Assembly (NCBI GenBank): GCA_001606155.1
Contig: LODT01000041.1
Span: 124,001 to 188,000 of the forward strand
From: Tieghemostelium lacteum
Lineage: Eukaryota > Evosea > Eumycetozoa > Dictyosteliales > Raperosteliaceae
DNA: 64,000 bases
Direction: 5' to 3'
In this document: piece by piece, positions 45,137 through 56,400 of the stretch
Numbering within the stretch: the first letter of the stretch is position 1
How the letters are laid out: each line of letters starts with the position of its first letter
The notes under the pieces: generated by a model
Database searches by the model: none
What the model was told of the DNA's origin: nothing
The model's input: the letters and a program-made list of their open reading frames with translations, nothing else
Translations under genes and position numbers: made by a program

Positions 45137-45505
45137 CACTTTGAAAATGAAAAAAAAAAAAAAAAAAATAATTTTATTTTTTTTGTCAGATTTCTTTTTT
45201 TTCTAAATCATTTATGAAATACAATTTGGGGATTAACTAATATCTCAACATAGATGTCCACAATACATTTTCGGAAAAATATTTTAATAAATGTGAAATA
45301 GTATTTATAAATAGAAGATGGTTTAATAAATTTTGTTATAAAAGTAATAAAATTTAGATAAATTTCACCTATTTATGATTTTCAAAAGTTAATATCTATT
45401 GTAATATGTATTTGTTCTTTTAGACCAAAAAATGTTAATTAAAATTGTCTTTTATGATGGTGGTATTTATTCTTTTATTAAATTGAAAAATTGAAGGATA
45501 GTTGT
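45137..45505. other. Intergenic region, GABA-T promoter
   Basis: This 369-nt AT-rich spacer lies upstream of GABA-T and downstream of Nop58. An A run of about 20 sits near 45150. Nothing else was recognised. Confidence 0.3.
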
Positions 45506-47576
45506 TTACTTCTTCTTTTTGGTGACTTTTTCATCGTCTTCATCATCTCTTGATCTTTTCTTGTCATCCTTTTTAGATTTCTTTTCTTTTTCATCTTCTT
45601 TGTCTTTTTTGGATGATTTCTTCTCAGATTTCTTTTCCTCTTTATCTTCTTTCTTTGATGATTTCTTGTCAGATTTCTTTGGTTTTTCTTCTTCTTCATC
45701 TGAATCAGAGTCAACTTTCTTTTTACTTGATTTCTTTTCCTCTTTTTTGTCACTCTTTTTAGAGGATTTCTTTTCTTCTTTTTCTTCATCCTTTTTAGAT
45801 GATTTCTTTTCAGATTTCTTTTCTTCTTCTTTATCTTCCTTCTTTGATGATTTCTTGTCGGATTTCTTTGGTTTTTCATCTTCAGAGTCTACATCCATTT
45901 TCTCTTCCTTTTTAGAGGATTTCTTTTTGTCTTCCTTATCATCTTTTTTAGAAGATTTCTTTTTGTCTTCCTTTTCTTCTTTCTTTGATGATTTCTTTTT
46001 AGTTTCCTTTTCAGATTCAGATTCAGATTCGGATTCAGATTCAACTTTTTCTTTTTTGGATGATTTTTCTTTTTTGGTGTCTACCTCCATAGTGTGACCA
46101 TTGGATTCAGCAGTGATTGAGGATTCTTTACTATCCTTTTTAGCTGGAGTTCTAGATTGCAATTGATTGGTAGAGGATTTAGTGTGATCATATGATTTAA
46201 TTTGTTGATTGTCTCTCTTGTTATAACCATTACCATTTGATGATTTAGTCTTCTTGATGACTTCACCATTTTCAATTTGAATTGATCTTCTATCCAATTG
46301 ACTCTTATAGTTGATACCATATGAGGTATCTGAAGTCTCACATAATGCATCGAAACGTGCAGAGAGAGCGGCTTTAGCTGCCAAAACTCTAGACATTTTA
46401 CCCTTATTCTTCAATGAGATATCATTAACCATTTTGGCATTATAAATCAAACCATATTTTGGAGTGTTGTGTTTTGTTTTTACAGCACGGAAAAATGCTT
46501 TTTCAGCACCGAGAATTTGGATAGTGGAAGATGGATATTTAGCCAAGGTCATAAGAGAACCAGCACGACAAATCAATTTGGCACCTACAATTTCACCAAC
46601 GAGAATAGTGAGGTTTGGAGCAATGGCATTCATACGGTTTCTAAGGTATTCTGAGAGCTCTTCATAGTACTCTTGAATGGATAGATATTGGTCACAAAGT
46701 GAGTAAATGTGTTCTAGATCCTCTTCAGCAATTTCAGTACCCATAGAAATTTGAGCGGCTTCTTTAACCTCATCTGCAATCTGATCTGGAAGAATTCCAG
46801 TGAAATCAGTGTTTACAGCATTCTTACGGTTACCCATTGCTTTAATAGCCTTAGCATATTCTGGTTGAGTGGCAATGATTTTACTCAACTCTGGGAAATG
46901 CCATCCGTACCATTCTCTAGCTCTCATGGCATAGATGTTAATCTCTGTGCTTAGATCTTGCAATAATGAAATTGCTTGTACAATCATTGTATCTACCTTA
47001 TCTGGTGAGAATTTTAATTTGTAACGTGAATAACTGTGAGATAGACCAATGGACATTGAATTTAGATCACTCTCTTTAGCGGAGACTAATGAATTCAATT
47101 GTAAACGAATACCCCTAATGAGTTCATTAGTTGTCTCATCACATAATACTTTGATATTCAATAGATCTTTAATGGCATTACCAAATTTCAAATCGGATAC
47201 AATCAATTTATCTGATAATTTCTCATCAATGATATTCTTTTGTAAGAATTCTTGAAGTGATTCTGGTACTTTAGATTCTGCTAATGCTGTTGCTGCTTCC
47301 AATGCATCCAATGTACCATCAAATTTATAGAATTTCTTTAATGAGACACTAATTATATTAAAATGTTAATTCTCAATTCTAATGTTTAACTTCGATATTT
47401 TTTCTCAATCGTTTAAATGATGAGATGTGTATATCTAGAATAATACTTTACATTGATGAAGCTTTTTGTGGAGTTGAAAAATATTGATCAATATCTTTTG
47501 GACTTGATTTTAATTTACTTTCATCTAATACTTTAAATAAAGCAAAACCTGCTGCTGTTTCGAATAAAACTAACAT
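45506..47576 (-). CDS. nop58: Nop58, box C/D snoRNP core protein
   Basis: Exons are 47576-47452 and 47348-45506 with a 103-nt intron (GTAAAG...TTAG, phase 2); the product is 655 residues. It opens with MLVLFETAAGFALFKVLDESKL, the NOP5 N-terminal domain in the Nop58 form. A coiled-coil/NOSIC region (GLSHSYSRYKLKFSPDKVDTMIVQ, AREWYGWHFPEL) and the Nop domain (APNLTILVGEIVGAKLI, AGSL, ILGAEKAFFRA, KYGLIYNA, GKMSRVLAAKAALSARFDAL) follow. These blocks fit Nop58 rather than Nop56. The C-tail has many KKSSKK-type units with Asp/Glu, longer than in yeast. Nop58 binds box C/D snoRNA with fibrillarin for rRNA 2'-O-methylation and is also needed for U3 function. Confidence 0.95.
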
Positions 47577-47882
47577 CTTTTTTTCCTCTTTATATATATT
47601 TAAATATTATTTAAATACAGTATTTTACCCACACAAAAAGAATAAAAAAAAAAATCGTAAAAAAATTATTTTTCGTTCGTTTTCATTTTTTGAAACGTTA
47701 TCGTTCATTGAGTTATTTGATCAATATCAAACTTTGGAAATTGTAAACATTAATTCGAATTTATATATAAATAAATTATATTTTATTAAAAAATTTAATG
47801 TATAAAAACTTTAAAGAATTTAATTAGATTGGGAAGGGGGAAAGAGAGTGTAATTTATTAATAAAGTTTTTGTTAATAATAT
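47577..47882. other. Intergenic region, Nop58 promoter
   Basis: This 306-nt AT-rich stretch lies upstream of Nop58 and downstream of aconitase. An A run and a TTTTTCGTTCG patch lie near 47640-47690. No ORF or snoRNA-like box pair was seen. Confidence 0.3.
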
Positions 47883-50699
47883 TTAATTTTTAACTAATCT
47901 ACGTAATACATATGGTAAGATACCACCATGAGAGTAATATTCAATTTCAATTGGAGTATCAAATCTGAGAGTGGTTTCAAAGGATTTACCAGTATTGGTA
48001 GTTACTTTAATTGTTTGTCCAGTACGAATTTGATCTTGTGGTGGTAATTCAATGGTGAATTGTTCTTGACCTGTCAATCCTAGTGAATCTGCATTTTGAC
48101 CGTCTTTGAATTGTAATGGGACTATACCCATACCTACAAGATTAGATCTATGGATACGTTCAAAGCTTACGGCAATAACTGATTTAATACCTTGGAGATA
48201 TGGTCCTTTTGCAGCCCAATCTCTAGATGAACCACTACCATAATCAGCACCTGCCAATACAATTAGTGAATGACCTTCTTTTTTGTATTTTTCAGCAGCG
48301 TCACTGATGAACATGGATTGACCAGTTGGGATATAGGTAGTTTGTGGTCCTACACTTGAAGATAGTTTATTAACCAAACGTGTATTGGCAAAAGTTCCAC
48401 GAACCATAACCTCATCATTACCTCTTCTGGCACCGTAGGTATTGAAATCCTTTGGATCTACACCTCTTTCTTCAAGGTATTTAGCAGCAGATGATTTTCT
48501 ATTGATATTACCAGCAGGTGAGATGTGATCAGTTGTGATACTGTCACCAAGATTCAATAGACAATAGGCACCGGTAATAGAGCTCTTTGGAGTGGGTTCC
48601 AATTGCATGGATTGGAAGAATGGTGGGTTATGAATATAAGTGGATTTCTCATCCCATGGATATAACAAACCTTCTGGAACTACTAAATCATTCCAACGTT
48701 GATTTCCACCAGTTACATTAGAGTAAACTGTCTTGTACATCTCTGGAAGAACGTTCTTCTCAATAGTAGATTGAATCAAGTCACTTGATGGCCAGATATC
48801 TTTAAGGAACACTGGTTTACCAGTTATAGATGATTGACCAATTGGATCTTTGTCAAAGTCAATGACGACTGTTCCAGCCAAAGCATAGGCTACAACTAGT
48901 AGTGGTGAAGCTAGATAGTTTGCACGAAGGAATTGGTGGATTCTTCCTTCAAAGTTTCTGTTTCCACTGAGTACACCAGCAGCTACTAAATCTTGCTTGT
49001 TGATGGCATCGGCTAGTGGTTCTGCCAAGTCACCACTGTTACCTATACAAGTCATACATCCATAACCTGTCAAGTTGAACCCTAGTTTATCAAGGAATGG
49101 CTGTAAACCACTGTGTTCGAGGTACTTTGTGACTACACCTGAACCTGGTGATAGAGAGGTTTTGATAAATGGCAAAACAGAGAGACCTGCTTCAACGGCA
49201 TTTTTGGCTAACAAACCAGCACCTAACATTACAGATGGATTAGAGGTATTGGTGCAACTGGTGATAGCAGCAATTGCAACTACACCGTTGGAAATAGTGT
49301 AGTCTTTACCATTGAATGCAAATGTTGCTTGTTTTTGTTGTTGTTCTTCAGTTAGACCATAACCTTTGAAACCTACTGGTGCTTTAAGACATTGAAGGAA
49401 ATCAGATTTCATGTCACTGAGAGAGACTCTGTCATGTGGTCTTTTTGGACCTGAGAGAGATGGTACAACAGTTGACAAATCCAATTCTAAGGTACTTGAG
49501 AAGGTTAGTTGACTTGGGGCATTGTAGTCAATGAGTAAACCTTGTTTTTTCAAAAATATGTCAATATAGGCCAAAGACTCTTGTGAACGACCAGTACTTG
49601 TTAGATATTTGATAGTATTGACATCTGGTGGGAAATAACCAACAGTGGCACCGTATTCTGGTGCCATATTGGAAATGGTTGCACGATCTTGAACGGAGAG
49701 TGATGCAACACCATTTCCATAAAATTCAACAAATTTACCTACAACACCTTTGGCTCTGAGGAGTTTGGTTACTGTAAGTACTAAATCAGTTGCAGTGGTG
49801 TGGTCTGGTAGTTTTCCAGTTAATTTGAAACCAACACATTCAGGAAGAACCATAGACATTGGTTGACCTAACATTACAGCTTCAGCTTCAATACCTCCTA
49901 CACCCCAACCACAAACACCCAAACCGTTTACCATGGTAGTATGTGAATCAGTACCTACTACAGAATCAGGATAAAGTACATCTTGGTCATTCTTTATAAC
50001 CTCTCTTGCAAGGTACTCCAAATTAACTTGATGAACAATACCATATCCAGGTGGAGCAATCAACAAATTCTTAAATGACTTTGACCCCCATTTCAAAAAA
50101 TTAAATCTTTCATGATTTCTTTGAAATTCCATTTTTTGGTTTTCTTCAAGTGCATCGGCAGTTCTAGAGACATCAACTTGAACACTGTGATCAATTACCA
50201 AATCAACAGGTACCAATGGATTAATCTTTGATGGATCACCACCAAGTCTCTTCATGGCATCACGCATAGCAGCTAAATCAACAACTGCTGGAACACCTGT
50301 AAAATCCTGTAACAAAACTCTAGCTGGTTTGAAAGGAATCTCAACATTATTTGCTGTCTTTTCCCAGTTGAGTATATTTTCGACATCCTTTTCATGTACT
50401 TGGAAATTATCACAATTTCTAACTACAGATTCCAATAGAATACGAATAGAATATGGTAGTTTCTCTATTATAGATAGATAGATATACATATACAAATGTT
50501 ATTACATATATTCTATATATTGATATATCCACTCTTTCACCTCACTTTATTTTTTTATATTAAATAAGGTGTATGAACATCACTCTTATAATAACCTACC
50601 AATTCTTGGATCATTTAGTTTTGTGATATTATAAAAACTATAGTTTTTATCTCCAACAGAGAGAGTTTCTTTTACTTTATCAAATGGGTTAGCACTCAT
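47883..50699 (-). CDS. aco1: Cytosolic aconitase / IRP1 family
   Basis: Exons are 50699-50600 and 50464-47883, with a 135-nt GT-AG intron in phase 1; the product is 893 residues (human IRP1 has 889). Exon 1 encodes [20 protein letters not shown], which replaces the spurious MYMYIYLS read-through from the intron. The [4Fe-4S] ligands fall at Cys437 (SCTNTSNPS), Cys503 and Cys506 (GYGCMTCIG), the same numbers as in human IRP1. Active-site blocks [31 protein letters not shown] and [12 protein letters not shown] are intact. There is no mitochondrial presequence and the family branch is IRP1/AcnA, so a cytosolic enzyme converting citrate to isocitrate is expected. RNA-binding IRP activity cannot be judged from sequence. 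Confidence 0.95.
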
Positions 50700-50914
50700 A
50701 TTGAAATTTAATTGTTTTTAATAAAAAAAAAATTAAAAAATTATTATAGCATCATTTTATCACACTTCATCATTTCTTTCTAGATTTTTTTTTTTTGTAA
50801 AAGGAAAAAATATTGAAATTTCATTTTTTACACCTGTGTGTATTATATTTATATTATAATAATAGTATAATGGTTTTTTCATTTATTATCTTAAGGGGAT
50901 ATAGTTGTCTTATT

Positions 50915-51535
50915 CTAAAAGAACTGATTGGATGGATTAGTAAAAAATCCATTGGAGAGTGAATAGAAGGATGAGGAAAAATCTTGGGCTTGTTGAGGTT
51001 GGAGTATGGAATTTTGAGGATTCATATTACTATTGTTATTATTATTATTATTATTATTATTTACAGAAGGAGGAATGAAATTATATATGGGATCATAGGT
51101 GACTGGATTAGAAATTGCATTACTAGTATTATTATCAGTTGCAAAATATTTTTGTAAAAAGGGTGATCTTGGAGAGAACATATTGTTTGAGGATGTTGAG
51201 AAGGGTTCGGAATTGGATGGTCCAATAACCGAGCTATTAGATGATAACAATGGTGATTTAGGTGTTGTCATTGTAGTGGTTGTAGTTATTGTAGTTGTTG
51301 TAGTTATAGTCTGTTGTTGTTGCTGTTGTTGTTTCATTGATTGTTCAAATCCTGATTTTATAATATCAATATTATCGAGATATTGAAAATCATGATCAAT
51401 AACTTCATCTATACTATTTCCACTAGTACTATTCAATAAACCACTACCACTACTATTGATATCAGCGAATTGGTTTGGTGGTAATAGATTATGTAAAAAT
51501 GAATCAATATCATCTTCACTATTCTCAATTTTCAT
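50915..51535 (-). CDS. Hypothetical Gln/Asn/Thr-rich protein, 206 residues
   Basis: The start chosen is the ATG at 51535 (MKIENSEDDIDSFLHNLLPPNQFADI). An acidic-hydrophobic N-terminus is followed by Gln, Thr/Ile and Asn runs and a Phe/Ser-rich end (SSSFYSLSNGFFTNPSNQFF). No folded domain is recognised. The start lies only 7 nt after the stop of the NST1-like gene on the same strand, which leaves no room for a promoter. It may instead be the last exon of that gene. The segments DIDSFLHNLLPP and FSSSFYSL resemble transcription activation regions, but this is weak. Confidence 0.45.
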   Translation of the reverse strand: MKIENSEDDIDSFLHNLLPPNQFADINSSGSGLLNSTSGNSIDEVIDHDFQYLDNIDIIKSGFEQSMKQQQQQQQTITTTTTITTTTTMTTPKSPLLSSNSSVIGPSNSEPFSTSSNNMFSPRSPFLQKYFATDNNTSNAISNPVTYDPIYNFIPPSVNNNNNNNNNNSNMNPQNSILQPQQAQDFSSSFYSLSNGFFTNPSNQFF

Positions 51536-51542
51536 TCTATTA

Positions 51543-51576
51543 TTAATTATTATTAACAATATTCATTGGAGTTTGG

Positions 51577-51667
<91 letters not shown>

Positions 51668-54629
51668 GCTGTTGTTGTTGATAATGATAATTATTAAATG
51701 ATTGTATAGGTGGTGATTGTTGATATGAATTACCAATAACAGATTGTGGTTGATATTTAATGTTATTATTATTAATATTCTGATTGATTGGAAATTGAGT
51801 TGGAGCTTGTGAAGTCGGATATTGATGGTGCATTATAGATGGTACTTGTTGTGGTGTAGGTATTGGTTGACCTAGAGTACTATTAGTATTATTTTGAAGT
51901 TTTCTCATTGATGATGGCACAAAATTTGGTGAGTTGGGACTTAGATTATAGAGTTTAGTTGTAGTTGGTTTTACAGCTGTTATTTTTGGCTCTAATGTTT
52001 GACTATTGCTATTATCCATACTATTAGTGTTACTTTCAACAGACAAGTAATTGTTGATTGGAGGTGTACTATTTTGAATTGGTGAAGTTGAAGTTGGTGT
52101 AGCAGAAGATACTTCGGTGACATCAGGTAGAACATGTAAATGTTTTTTACTATTCTGTTGTTGTTGACTCATCTTTTCTCTTTTAATTCTTTCTAGACGT
52201 TGTTGTTGTTTCTTTAACTGATTCTCTCTTTGAATTCTTTGTTTTTCCAATTTAATTTTATCCTGTTCAGATTCAACCACAGTTTTATCCTTGTTATTTC
52301 CATTAGCCTGTTTCTGTTGCTGCTGTTGTTGTTGCTGTTGTTGTTCAATTTGTTGCTGTTGTTGTGCTTGTTGCTCCAATCTCAATCTTTCCTTTTCTTT
52401 TCTCTTTTCTTCCAGTTTACGTAATTCCTCTGATTTCTTTTGATTCTCAGCTTCCAATTGCTGTTGTTGTTTTCTTTGTTTTGCCTCTAACTGTTGTTGT
52501 TTCTGATGTTTTTGTTTTTCCTTTTTAGCCTTTTTAGATTTCTGTTTGAGCTCCTTTAATTTCTTTTCTAGTTTTTCTTTTTGCTCCAGTTCCTCTAATA
52601 GATATTTCTGTCTTTCAAGTACCAGTTTCTCTCTGTATGCAGTAAGAACCCTCTGCTCAAACATCTTACTAGCAAAGACTTGGAACATTTTTCTACCTTC
52701 CTCCATTTGCTTTTCTTCTTCATCTTCTGAACTGATTTCTCCATATTCCGATTCATCGTCTTCATCCGATTCCTCTTCATCCGATTCTTCATCATCTTCC
52801 TGATCTTCTTCATATTCGTACTCTTCATCATTTTCAGAATCGTCTTCATAGTCTTCAGAATCCTCTACTAGATCTGATCCATCATCAGACTGACCATCAT
52901 CCTCTCTATCCCAATGCTGATGTTGTTGATGACTATTATGATGGTGGTGATGATTACAATGGTGATGATGATGTTGGTACTCCTCATCATCTTCCTCCTC
53001 ATTTTCTTCATATTCCTCATTTTCATCTTCATCATCAACCATCTGTTGTTGATGTTGTTTATGATTATGGTGATTACAATTTTGGTGATGATAATGATCA
53101 TGTTGTGATATTATATTTTCAAAATAGGAAGGTGGGAAGCTATTTGTAATCTTTTGTAACAGAGCCTTTTCATCAAACATGTGAATATTTGTACTGATAT
53201 TAATAGTACCACCATTAACAGTGGCAGTTGTAGAAGTTACATGACCATCTACACCATTAGTGGATGCGACCTGATTAGCCATATTCTCTAATTCCTCATT
53301 TAGTTCTTGAATGATGGCAGTAGGTTTTCTATGTGGTCCTAAAAAGTTATGTTTTATCTGTTGCTGCTGATGTTGTTGGAGATGATGATGGTGACTATTA
53401 TCAATACTATATATATTCTTATCCTCCATATCCAAAGATTCCAATGCATTCAACACTGAATAATCTTCATTGATAATTGCCGACAGATCCGTTTCATCAA
53501 TCTCCTGGTTATTGGTAGTACCAGAGTTATTGACACCAGGTTGGTTATTACCACCTAATATTATACTTTTATATTCTTCTTTTACTCTTCTCTCTGCAAG
53601 TTTCTCCATAATCTCTATAAGATGTTTACCTTTTTTTCTAATAAATTCTTCTTCTGATGCCTTACTTTTAAATTTTGGTTTAAAAGTATTTTTATCAATT
53701 ATAATATTTTTGGTAACAGTTGTTATATTATTATTATTATTGTTATTATTATTATTGTTATTATTGTTAATGTAATTGTTATTATTTAAAGCTATTCCAG
53801 GGGGTGGAGGTGATGGTGTAAGCGGAGGACTAGGTATCTGTTGTTGAACTGAACCAGTATTATTGTTATTATTAGATTTAAACTTTTTATTACTGTTTAA
53901 CTGTTGTTGCTGCTGTTGTTGTTGGAATTGTTGTGGCGGAATGTTATTATTATCTTCATTAATATTTTCATAATATTTCAGTTTTTCATAATAATTGTCA
54001 TATATCATTTCTAATTCCTCTTCAATGACAATTCTTCTTCTACCACAGACATTACATGAACAAGTATGTTTCTGTTGGTCTTTCATTTTCTTTAGTAATG
54101 AAGCCTTTTCAGATTTTACGAGTTCTTTTCTTTCACTTTCATCCAGGGATATCCAAAATTCCCGAATTTTCTGTTTATCAATACCTTGCATGTCTTGTTT
54201 CCAAATGTCATCATTCATCAACATGTTATCACTAAATGGATTCGAGTGCTGTTGTTGTTGGTTAACAGAACTATTTTGGTTCTTTTTCTTTTTGTTCCTC
54301 TTCTTTTTCTTTTTTCTTTGACTGTTATTGCTATTGTTATTATTGATACTAGACAAATGAGTCTCCAAAGAATGTGTAACTACATTACCATTACTATCGT
54401 CATCCTCATCATCTTCTCTGGAGTTCAGAGGAGATGTAGAAGTAATAGAGGAAGAGGATTTATGTTTTAAATTCAAATTTGATCTAATATCCAAAAGTGT
54501 AGAACTATTCACTATTTGTTGCCATGTAGTAGGTTGAGAATCATCATTATCAATGATATTATTACTGTTACTACTATTAATGGTATCTTCTATTTTATCA
54601 GGATCCTTCATTCTTGTTTTGGATGTCAT
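51543..54629 (-). CDS. NST1-like protein (stress response / FAM193-type CxCNVCGR domain)
   Basis: This 1028-residue ORF shows, in order, an Asn/Ser-rich region, a KKKKKRNKKKK basic patch, IWKQDMQGIDKQKIREFWISLDESERKELVKSEK, and HTCSCNVCGRRRIVIEEELEMIYDNYYEKL. The last two blocks are the hallmark of fungal Nst1 and the related FAM193 family; the CxCxxC Cys set may bind metal. A His-rich segment, a strongly acidic region, and a long Lys/Glu/Gln coiled coil (about 640-850) follow, then a Pro/Gln/Asn tail with a run of 34 Gln. Yeast Nst1 is linked to salt tolerance and P-bodies, and the long charged coiled coil is the same as in fungi. Function here is inferred from that family only. The start has an AT-rich leader and shares a 188-nt divergent region with AsnRS. 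Confidence 0.8.
51579..51680 (-). repeat. CAA/CAG microsatellite encoding 34 Gln
   Basis: Thirty-four consecutive Gln codons, almost all CAA with one CAG, lie near the C-terminus of the NST1-like protein. It is the longest homopolymer in the window. Confidence 0.9.
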
Positions 54630-54817
54630 TAGGTCCTTTTTGAGGAATATAAAAAAAATAAAAAAAAAAAAAAAAATTTAATTCTTTTCATTTTTCATTT
54701 AAAATTAGAGGTACCAATCAGGAGTGATTAAACACATTTGTTACTTTAACACACCCCTTCCCTCACACTCTACCTACCAAATCTTTTTTTACTTACTTTA
54801 AAATAAATATTAAATAA
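54630..54817. promoter_or_regulatory. Divergent promoter region (NST1-like / AsnRS)
   Basis: In this 188-nt spacer the stretch 54730-54777 is C/A-rich (ACACACCCC, CCCTCACACTCTACCTACC) against an AT background. It could hold shared control elements. The motif type resembles CA-rich GBF sites, by eye only. Confidence 0.3.
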
Positions 54818-56281
54818 ATGTTGGGAATACATCTATGCAAAAGATTCTACAAATGGCCAACAAAAATTAACGAAATCAAAAAACTCTATAATCCAATTTC
54901 TACAGTATCTCTAAATCAGGTATTAAACACCACATCACCCAATCTACCAACAGAACCAACAAAAATTAAAGGTTGGATTAAAAACATTAGAAATCAAAAA
55001 AATATTAGTTTTATAGAGGTCAATGACGGCAGTGATCTAGGTGGTATTCAAGTGGTTGGTAATAAAGATGCATTTCATCAACTTAAACATGGCGCATGTG
55101 TTGAAGTTGAAGGTAGCCTTGTAATGTCACAGGGAAAAACTCAACAAGTTGAGATGCAATTACAGAGTGTAAAACAGATTGGAGAGTGCCCCGAAGACTA
55201 TCCTCTACAACCAAAATATCACACTATGGAATTCCTCAGAGAAATTGCACATTTCAGATCGAGATCCAATACTTTTGGTGCCATGTTTCGTATTAGAAAC
55301 CAAGCATCAATGTCAATTCACAAATATTTTCAAAAAAGTGGTTTTGTGTGGGTTCACACACCCACTATTACCGCATCGGATTGTGAAGGTGGTGGTGAAC
55401 AATTTCAAATTAAACACGTACCTTCACCTGATTTACCTCCACCTTCTAATTTACAAGCTGGACAGGAACATCACTTTTTTGGACAACCTGCATATCTTAC
55501 GGTATCAGGTCAATTAGAGGCAGAAATCTACGCACTTTCTCACTCGAGGGTCTATACATTTGGACCCACTTTCAGAGCTGAGAGATCTAACACTACTAGA
55601 CATTTAGCAGAGTTTTATATGATCGAACCAGAGATGGCATTCATTCAGCAGGCTGATAACGTAGATATAGCCGAAGATTTCCTAAAGAGTATAATGAGAG
55701 ATGTCATGGAGAACTGTCGTGAAGATTTAGAGTTTTTTGATAAAAAGGTTGATCCTCAGCTTCTAGTAAGACTAAACAAGGCTTTGGATAGACCTTTTGT
55801 GAGATTAACTTACACCGAAGCTTTAGAGATCTTAACTAAGCAACAAGAGGTAGTTTTTGAAAATCCTATAAAATGGGGTGACGATCTTCAGAGAGAACAT
55901 GAAAGATTCCTGACAAAGAAGTATGATGATGTTCCTGTATTTGTGACATTATGGCCAAAGTCAATTAAACCATTCTACATGAGAGAGAATCAAGAGAATC
56001 CATTGTTAGTCGATAACATGGATTTATTAGTACCTGATATAGGTGAGTTAATTGGTGGCTCCATTAGAGAGGAAAGATATCCACAATTACTAAACAGAAT
56101 CAAAGAATTGAAAATGGATGAGGAAACCTATCAATGGTATATAGAACTTAGAAAATTCGGGTCAGCACCACATGGTGGCTTTGGTCTTGGTTTTGAAAGA
56201 TTTTTACAATATCTAACTGGTATGAAAAACATTCGTGATGTTATTCCAATTCCAAGACACCAGAATTATTGTAAATTCTAA
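54818..56281 (+). CDS. asnS2: Asparaginyl-tRNA synthetase, mitochondrial
   Basis: A 487-residue single-exon gene. A basic N-terminus (MLGIHLCKRFYKWPTKINEIKK) suggests mitochondrial import. An OB-fold anticodon domain (IKGWIKNIRNQKNISFIEVNDGS) precedes a class II core: motif 1 near SIHKYFQKSGFVWVHTP, a flipping-loop block ITASDCEGGGEQF, motif 2 FGPTFRAERSNTTRHLAEFYMIEPE, and motif 3 GFGLGFERFLQYLTGMKNIRDVIPIPR. The AERSNT rather than AE.S.T.RH of AspRS and the GGSIREER block fit AsnRS of the bacterial type. It charges tRNA-Asn in mitochondria. The symbol follows the Dictyostelium gene by resemblance. Confidence 0.92.
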   Translation: MLGIHLCKRFYKWPTKINEIKKLYNPISTVSLNQVLNTTSPNLPTEPTKIKGWIKNIRNQKNISFIEVNDGSDLGGIQVVGNKDAFHQLKHGACVEVEGSLVMSQGKTQQVEMQLQSVKQIGECPEDYPLQPKYHTMEFLREIAHFRSRSNTFGAMFRIRNQASMSIHKYFQKSGFVWVHTPTITASDCEGGGEQFQIKHVPSPDLPPPSNLQAGQEHHFFGQPAYLTVSGQLEAEIYALSHSRVYTFGPTFRAERSNTTRHLAEFYMIEPEMAFIQQADNVDIAEDFLKSIMRDVMENCREDLEFFDKKVDPQLLVRLNKALDRPFVRLTYTEALEILTKQQEVVFENPIKWGDDLQREHERFLTKKYDDVPVFVTLWPKSIKPFYMRENQENPLLVDNMDLLVPDIGELIGGSIREERYPQLLNRIKELKMDEETYQWYIELRKFGSAPHGGFGLGFERFLQYLTGMKNIRDVIPIPRHQNYCKF

Positions 56282-56400
56282 TTATTAAAACAATAATTTA
56301 ATTTAATTTCATATATTTTTCTTATTTTTTCTTTCTTTTTTTTTAAGTTTTGCAGATATTTTTAGAAAGTGATATTCCAACACAAACCTTGCATTTATAA

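Noticed and set aside
45478-46097. Lys/Arg- and Ser/Asp-rich ORFs around the Nop58 tail
   Set aside because: They are other-frame readings of the KKSSKK repeats.
47349-47451. Possible intronic snoRNA in Nop58
   Set aside because: The 103-nt intron has no box C with a matching box D.
50465-50495. MYMYIYLSI as the aconitase N-terminus
   Set aside because: These codons lie in the intron; a spliced first exon gives the family N-terminus.
51456-51701. 81-codon poly-Leu plus-strand ORF
   Set aside because: It is the antisense of the Gln run in the NST1-like gene.
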